This document shows, in pieces, positions 59,720-64,000 of a stretch of DNA of 64,000 bases. Under the pieces are notes generated by a model, which worked only from the letters and a program-made list of their open reading frames with translations, was not told where the DNA came from and ran no database searches. Positions within the stretch are counted from its first letter, which is position 1. Every line of letters starts with the position of its first letter. The DNA lies in the NCBI GenBank assembly GCA_000173575.1, contig ABYL01000002.1, forward strand, positions 1 to 64,000, in the 5' to 3' direction. The stretch is from Burkholderia sp. H160 (GTDB taxonomy: Bacteria > Pseudomonadota > Gammaproteobacteria > Burkholderiales > Burkholderiaceae). Position numbers and translations under genes: made by a program.

Positions 59720-60314
59720 GCAAAAGTCATCATTCAATCGAAAAACCGCAAGCCGCAAGGAAATCACGCACGAGCGCATCGTCGAGGTTGCCGCCCGCGC
59801 GATTCGGCGCAGTGGCTACGACGGCACGGGAGTGGCCGACATCATGAAGGAGGCTGGCCTGACGCATGGCGGCTTCTACGCGCACTTTCCATCGCGGGAG
59901 GCACTGCTTGCCGAAGCGGCCGACCGCGCCGGCGCTGAGGCCGTGGCCTTGTCGGAGCAAATCGCCGCCTCCGTGCCGCAGGAGCAGGCATTGCCGTCCA
60001 TGGTGCGCGCCTATCTGTCAAAGGAACACCGTGACGCCGTAGAGACGGGCTGTCCGGTCTCTGCCCTTGGCTCGGAGATGCCGCGCCAGGCGCCGGTCGT
60101 GCGCCGTGCGGCCACGCGCCGCATCAAGGAAATGATCGATGTCGTCGCGCGCCAGTTGCCCGATTGGGGGCAACCGGGCGCGCATGAGCAGGCACTTTTG
60201 ACCGTCGCCACCATGGTCGGCACCATGGTGCTGGCGCGCGCCGTCGATGACCCCAAACTGTCGGACAGTCTTCTCGAAGCCGCACTGAATAAATTCGCAC
60301 CCGCTGATGAGTAA
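59706..60314 (+). CDS. TetR family transcriptional regulator
   Basis: A 202-aa regulator (198 if the ATG at 59718 is used). The HTH is in VAARAIRRSGYDGTGVADIM followed by EAGLTHGGFYAHFPSREALL, the classical TetR recognition helix. The C-terminal ligand domain contains CPVSALGSEM. The first ATG codons lie within a palindrome, so the later start at 59718 is quite possible. A matching palindrome at 60350 precedes the SDR gene, indicating it represses itself and the downstream operon. Confidence 0.88.
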   Translation: MMIIMQKSSFNRKTASRKEITHERIVEVAARAIRRSGYDGTGVADIMKEAGLTHGGFYAHFPSREALLAEAADRAGAEAVALSEQIAASVPQEQALPSMVRAYLSKEHRDAVETGCPVSALGSEMPRQAPVVRRAATRRIKEMIDVVARQLPDWGQPGAHEQALLTVATMVGTMVLARAVDDPKLSDSLLEAALNKFAPADE

Positions 60315-60349
60315 TTCGTTTGCCCGGTGTGCGCTTTCGTTGGAATAGA

Positions 60350-60369
60350 AATATGATGGATATCATATT
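60350..60369 (+). promoter_or_regulatory. TetR operator candidate 2 upstream of the SDR gene
   Basis: AATATGAT-GGAT-ATCATATT is an 8-bp perfect inverted repeat with a 4-bp spacer, 49 bp before the SDR start. It shares ATATGATG with the element at the TetR gene. Confidence 0.65.
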
Positions 60370-60417
60370 ATGGCGCTCAACTAACCCTGTAAAGACATTT
60401 CTCACTACTGGAAAGAC

Positions 60418-61230
60418 ATGATGAAAAGCGGAATAGCCGTCGTTACGGGCGCCTCATCGGGCATCGGTGAAGCCACGGCAAGCCTCCTTTCCAAGGCCGG
60501 GTACAAGGTCTACGGGACCAGCCGGCGCAGTGCACAAGCCGGCCAGCGGACGTTCGAGATGCTGAGTCTGGACGTGACCAGCGATGCATCAGTCGATGCA
60601 GCCGTCGAGGAAGTACTGCGTCTGCACGGCCGCATCGACCTGCTGGTGAACAACGCTGGTTTCGGCGTCGCCCCTGCCGGTGCCGAAGAAAGTTCGCTGG
60701 ACCAGGCACGTACGATCTTCGATACGAACTTCTTCGGGATCGTCCGCATGACGCGTGCCGTGCTGCCCCATATGCGCCAACAAGGTCGCGGCCGCATTAT
60801 CAACATCGGCTCGGTGCTGGGTTTCCTGCCCATGCCCTATATGGCGCTATATGCCGCCACCAAGCACGCCGTGGCGGCTTATTCGGAGTCGCTCGACCAC
60901 GAGTTGCGCACGATGGGTATTCGCGTCTCGGTGATTGAGCCTGCCTACATCAAGACGGCGTTCGACACGAACCTCATGGCGCCCGACGCCCCGCTCGACG
61001 CGTACCGCGATGTACGCGCAGCTGTGGAACAGCGAGTCAAGGAAGTGGTCCAGAGCGCTGACGGTCCTGAGGTTGTGGCCGAAACCGTATTGCAGGCCGC
61101 TCTCGCGGCTCGCCCGAGACTCCGCTATGCGGCGGGAGGACTCGCCGGTCGTCTGCGATTGCTAAGCAGATTTGCGCCTGCGGGCCTGGTGGATGCCGGC
61201 ATCCGCAAAGACCTGCGGCTCACAACGTAG
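60418..61230 (+). CDS. Short-chain dehydrogenase/reductase
   Basis: A 270-aa classical SDR. The cofactor loop is TGASSGIGEAT, NNAGFG marks the fourth strand, and the catalytic Ser-Tyr-Lys is in NIGSVLGFLPMPYMALYAATKHA (YxxxK). GGAAAG precedes tandem ATG codons at 60418 and 60421. It lies downstream of a TetR gene and its operator, and 46 bp before a quinone-oxidoreductase gene, forming a stress-inducible redox operon. Confidence 0.92.
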   Translation: MMKSGIAVVTGASSGIGEATASLLSKAGYKVYGTSRRSAQAGQRTFEMLSLDVTSDASVDAAVEEVLRLHGRIDLLVNNAGFGVAPAGAEESSLDQARTIFDTNFFGIVRMTRAVLPHMRQQGRGRIINIGSVLGFLPMPYMALYAATKHAVAAYSESLDHELRTMGIRVSVIEPAYIKTAFDTNLMAPDAPLDAYRDVRAAVEQRVKEVVQSADGPEVVAETVLQAALAARPRLRYAAGGLAGRLRLLSRFAPAGLVDAGIRKDLRLTT

Positions 61231-61276
61231 GCGGCATGACTTCACGCAACGAGAAAACGGCAAGGAACAACGAATC

Positions 61277-62281
61277 ATGATGAAGGCATTCGTCGTCGAT
61301 CGATATGGACGCAAGAATGGCATACGAGCCGGCGACATGCCGGAACCGGAACTGCGTGAGGACGATGTATTGATCCAGATTCACGCCGCTGGCGTGAACC
61401 CGCTCGATTCAAAGATCAGGGACGGAGAGTTCAAGCTAATTTTGACCTATCGCTTGCCGCTGATTCTGGGCAACGACCTGGCTGGGACCATTGTCCGCGT
61501 CGGATCACGCGTGCGGCGGTTTAAGCCGGGCGATGAGGTGTATGCGCGACCGCCCAAAGATCGGATCGGCGCTTTTGCGGAATTCATCGCGATCACGGAA
61601 GACGCCGTGGCGCTGAAGCCTCGAGCGCTCAGTATGGAAGAAGCGGCTTCAATCCCATTGGTGGGCCTGACTGCGTGGCAGGCGCTGGTCGAACGAGCAC
61701 AACTGAAGAAGGGGCAGAAGGTGCTCATACACGCCGGCTCGGGCGGCGTCGGCACCTTGGCTATTCAACTGGCGAAGCACCTGGGCGCAATCGTCGCCAC
61801 GACAGCGAGCGCCGCAAATGCTGGATGGATGAAGCAGCTCGGTGCGGACATTGTCATCGACTACAAGAAGGATGACTTTGCCGCTGTATTGAAAGACTAC
61901 GACGTGGTGGTGGATACGCAGGGCGGAAAGACACTCGAAAAATCACTGCAAGTGCTCAAGCCGGGTGGCAAGCTCATCGGAATCGCCGGTCCGCCCGATC
62001 CTGAGTTTGCCAGGCAGCTGGGCGCCGCCTGGTTCCTGAGAACGGCGATGCGCCTTCTAAGCTATCGCATCCGAAAGGCGGCAAGACGTCGTGACGTCGG
62101 CTATTCGTTCCTCTTTATGCGTGCCGACGGAGACCAGCTAGCCCAGATCGCCAAGCTCGTCGACTCAGCTGCGATAAAGCCTGTGATCGATCGAATTTTC
62201 CCGTTCGAATCAACGCGAGAGGCATTGGCTTACGTCGAGACCGGACGAGCAAAGGGTAAAGTCGTGATCAAGATCCGATAG
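61277..62281 (+). CDS. Zinc-free MDR family quinone oxidoreductase
   Basis: A 334-aa medium-chain reductase. The N-terminal substrate domain (AAGVNPLDSKIRDGEF) is followed by the NADPH-binding loop IHAGSGGVGTLAIQLAKHLGA. The cysteine zinc ligands of alcohol dehydrogenases are missing, as in quinone oxidoreductases (QOR/YhdH-like). AAGGA precedes the ATG at 61277. It is the last gene of the TetR-controlled operon and probably reduces quinones or reactive enones. Confidence 0.9.
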   Translation: MMKAFVVDRYGRKNGIRAGDMPEPELREDDVLIQIHAAGVNPLDSKIRDGEFKLILTYRLPLILGNDLAGTIVRVGSRVRRFKPGDEVYARPPKDRIGAFAEFIAITEDAVALKPRALSMEEAASIPLVGLTAWQALVERAQLKKGQKVLIHAGSGGVGTLAIQLAKHLGAIVATTASAANAGWMKQLGADIVIDYKKDDFAAVLKDYDVVVDTQGGKTLEKSLQVLKPGGKLIGIAGPPDPEFARQLGAAWFLRTAMRLLSYRIRKAARRRDVGYSFLFMRADGDQLAQIAKLVDSAAIKPVIDRIFPFESTREALAYVETGRAKGKVVIKIR

Positions 62282-62613
62282 AAGCGAGGGGCCTCCGTTT
62301 GCTTCCTGGCAGAGGCAACGGCACTTGCCGGACGGTGAATATCTTTGCGGAGCGTGCAACGCCTTGATTTCAGCCTTTGTAAAGAACCGCGCCAAATGCA
62401 TTGATGCGTGAATCCAGCGCGCGTCGGCCACCACGGCGGCGTGCGAGACCTTGCAAGGCGAAATCAACCGTGAAATGCGGATACCCAAAAATCGCCGCCA
62501 GGACTGTCGATTTTCCGCGGCTTCATGCGTCGTCGCTAGAGGAGGACGGCAAGCGCAAGCGCTCGCTCGCCTTCCGTCCGCTTTTCTCACGATTTCTCAC
62601 GAGGAGATGGCTG
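62282..62613. other. Intergenic region
   Basis: 332 bp between the quinone oxidoreductase and the DUF899 gene. I see no gene, hairpin with T-run or repeat. It should hold the DUF899 promoter. Confidence 0.35.
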
Positions 62614-63327
62614 ATGGATCACACAGACACCCCAAGTCACACGCTGAAACCAGCCCGCGAACTAGCCGATCTGCCCCCGCGCTTTCCCGGCGAGAGCGCT
62701 GAATATCGACGCGCGCGCAATGCGTTGCTGGTCGAGGAGATCGAACTGCGCCGCCAGATCGAGCGCGTCGCCGCGCAGCGCCGCGCGCTGCCGCCGGGCG
62801 GCATCGTGCCCGAGGATTACCGCTTCGACGGCGAAACGGGCCCGGTCACGCTGTCGCAGATGTTCGGCGCGCACGACACGCTCGTCATCTACAACTGGAT
62901 GTTCGGGCCACGACGCGAGCGGCCGTGCCCGATGTGCACGTCGCTGCTGAGCGCGTGGGATGGCGAAATGCCCGATATCCTGCAGCGCGTCGCGTTCGCG
63001 GTGGTTGCCCGTTCGCCGATCGAGCGGCTCGTTGCGTTCAAGCAGGAGCGCGGCTGGCGGCATCTGCGGCTCTATTCCTCTGGCGGCAACACGTTCAATC
63101 GCGTCTACGGCTTCGAGGATCCCGCTGGTGACGATCTTCCCGCGCTCAACGTATTCACTCGCAGGGACGGCGTTGTGCGGCACTTCTGGGCCGGGGAGAT
63201 GGGGCCGTCGACCGCGGACCCCGGTCAGGATCCGCGCGGCGCGCCCGATCTGATGCCGCTTTGGACGATCCTCGACACGACGCCGGGCGGCCGCGGCACC
63301 GACTGGTATCCGAAGCTGGCGTACTGA
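62614..63327 (+). CDS. DUF899 thioredoxin-like protein
   Basis: A 237-aa protein of the DUF899 family, a thioredoxin-like fold. Landmarks are the N-terminal LLVEEIELRRQIERVAAQRR, then YRFDGETGPVTLSQMFG, the cysteine pair PCPMCTSLLSAWDG and the NVFTRRDGVVRHFWAGEM segment. The CPMC motif suggests redox chemistry. GAGGAG precedes the ATG at 62614. It is convergent with an EAL-domain gene. Confidence 0.88.
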   Translation: MDHTDTPSHTLKPARELADLPPRFPGESAEYRRARNALLVEEIELRRQIERVAAQRRALPPGGIVPEDYRFDGETGPVTLSQMFGAHDTLVIYNWMFGPRRERPCPMCTSLLSAWDGEMPDILQRVAFAVVARSPIERLVAFKQERGWRHLRLYSSGGNTFNRVYGFEDPAGDDLPALNVFTRRDGVVRHFWAGEMGPSTADPGQDPRGAPDLMPLWTILDTTPGGRGTDWYPKLAY

Positions 63328-63354
63328 CCAGCGCCGTTGCAGGACGCTTGAAAG

Positions 63355-63999
63355 CTACATCTGCGTCTCCGTCGCATGGCTCTGCGCGAGCGCGGTCAAC
63401 AAAAACGTGCCGACCGCGCTCGCCCGCATCGGCAGGCTGAACAGATAGCCTTGCACCTCGCGCGCGCCGAGCGCCTTCACGACCTCGGCCTGCAACGGCG
63501 TTTCGAGTCCTTCCACCACGCACTCGAGTCCGAGATTGCGGCACAGGTCGATCACGGATTTGATGATCTTCTTGGACGCGCTGTTGGTATCGACGTCGGT
63601 CACGAAGCTGCGGTCGATCTTGATGGTATCGAACGGCAGCCGATGCACATAGCTGAGGCTCGAATAGCCGGTGCCGAAATCGTCGAGCGACATCCGGCAG
63701 CCGGCCTGCTTGAGCATCGTCATCGCGCTATGGGCCTGCTCGAAATCGCGCGTCAACGCGGTTTCGGTGATTTCGAACGTCACGCGATGCGGCGACACGC
63801 CGCTCGCGGCGACGATGTCGATCAGGCGACGCGCGCGCGCCGACGTCGAGATATCGATCGCTGACAGGTTGAACGACAGATACAGATCGGCCGGCCAGCG
63901 CGCGACTTCGGCGAGCGCCTGGCGCAGCAGCACGTCGGTGATGCCGAGAATCAGCTCGGTACGTTCTGCGATCCGAATGAATTCCTCCGGCCTGACCAT
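63355..63999 (-). CDS. EAL-domain cyclic-di-GMP phosphodiesterase (N-terminus outside window)
   Basis: The C-terminal ~214 residues of an EAL domain. Metal and catalytic motifs are visible: SFNLSAID, FEITETAL, DDFGTGYSSLSYV, KIDRSFV and VVEGLET. The EAL signature itself lies beyond the right edge, and the frame stays open to the last base, so an N-terminal GGDEF, PAS or membrane part is expected outside. It hydrolyses c-di-GMP if intact. It is convergent with the DUF899 gene. Confidence 0.9.
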   Translation of the reverse strand: MVRPEEFIRIAERTELILGITDVLLRQALAEVARWPADLYLSFNLSAIDISTSARARRLIDIVAASGVSPHRVTFEITETALTRDFEQAHSAMTMLKQAGCRMSLDDFGTGYSSLSYVHRLPFDTIKIDRSFVTDVDTNSASKKIIKSVIDLCRNLGLECVVEGLETPLQAEVVKALGAREVQGYLFSLPMRASAVGTFLLTALAQSHATETQM

Positions 64000-64000
64000 G

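Noticed and set aside
1-64000. tRNA/rRNA genes, CRISPR arrays, transposases
   Set aside because: Reading through both strands I found no T-loop/anticodon-arm pattern, no regularly spaced short repeats and no transposase-like protein. A covariance-model scan would be the decisive check.

Overview
The window reads as a chromosomal segment of a Burkholderia/Paraburkholderia-type betaproteobacterium. This rests on the uniformly high GC of the coding regions, two Burkholderia-style general porins whose mature proteins begin QSSVTLYG, a B-family polymerase II ending in a clamp-binding tail, ppnP, BON-domain proteins, and many LysR/GntR/DeoR/TetR regulators beside small metabolic operons. I saw no rRNA, tRNA, CRISPR array or complete insertion sequence.

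Layout. 1-1661: end of a sugar ABC importer (two MalF/MalG-type permeases), closed by a strong terminator. 1763-4039: an Asp/Glu racemase-like protein and a run of very small proteins. 4784-7593: a membrane sterol-desaturase-like enzyme convergent with a DeoR-MFS operon that has its own operator. 7922-11781: a TPR-glycosyltransferase-like protein, a small exported molybdopterin-fold protein and a beta-hydroxyacid dehydrogenase. 11799-15397: a GntR-LysR regulator pair (the LysR carries two DNA-binding domains) divergent from ligBA, an extradiol ring-cleavage dioxygenase. 15678-21817: a MarR-GNAT fusion with GTTGC palindromes, a Pro/Gln/Tyr-rich secreted protein, two BON proteins, an isochorismatase-fold protein lacking its cysteine, ppnP, a FrnE-like DsbA protein and a 2OG-Fe(II) oxygenase.

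22237-30269 is the most interesting stretch. The Mg2+ P-type ATPase mgtA is followed 48 bp later by a porin. It is preceded by an ~830-nt leader with a good promoter, a strong hairpin, a 17-codon MgtL-sized peptide and a second small proline-rich reading frame. Directly upstream on the same strand is a caspase-fold protease translationally coupled to an alpha/beta hydrolase, a plausible uncharacterised effector (defence or cell-death) operon.

30363-42499: polB, DUF2891 and DUF2278 proteins, a phospholipase-D-like gene remnant, a hydrolase/NTF2 pair, polyamine catabolism (puuA-like and spuC-like), a DedA-rhodanese fusion, a cupin and an AhpD-like peroxidase. 42700-56854: a YagU-like membrane protein, a gene-poor 1.2-kb gap, then what looks like an aromatic-ester module: porin, tannase/feruloyl esterase, LVIVD-repeat protein and a complete Liv-type ABC transporter that also contains an unexported periplasmic-binding-fold protein. 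A PAP2 phosphatase and cytochrome b561 follow. 57005-64000: a GcvA-like LysR with an MFS carrier, a TetR regulator with two matching palindromes controlling an SDR/quinone-reductase operon, a DUF899 protein, and an EAL-domain protein running off the end. Small scars (35008-35130, 47683-48108, 56937-56985) show local gene decay.
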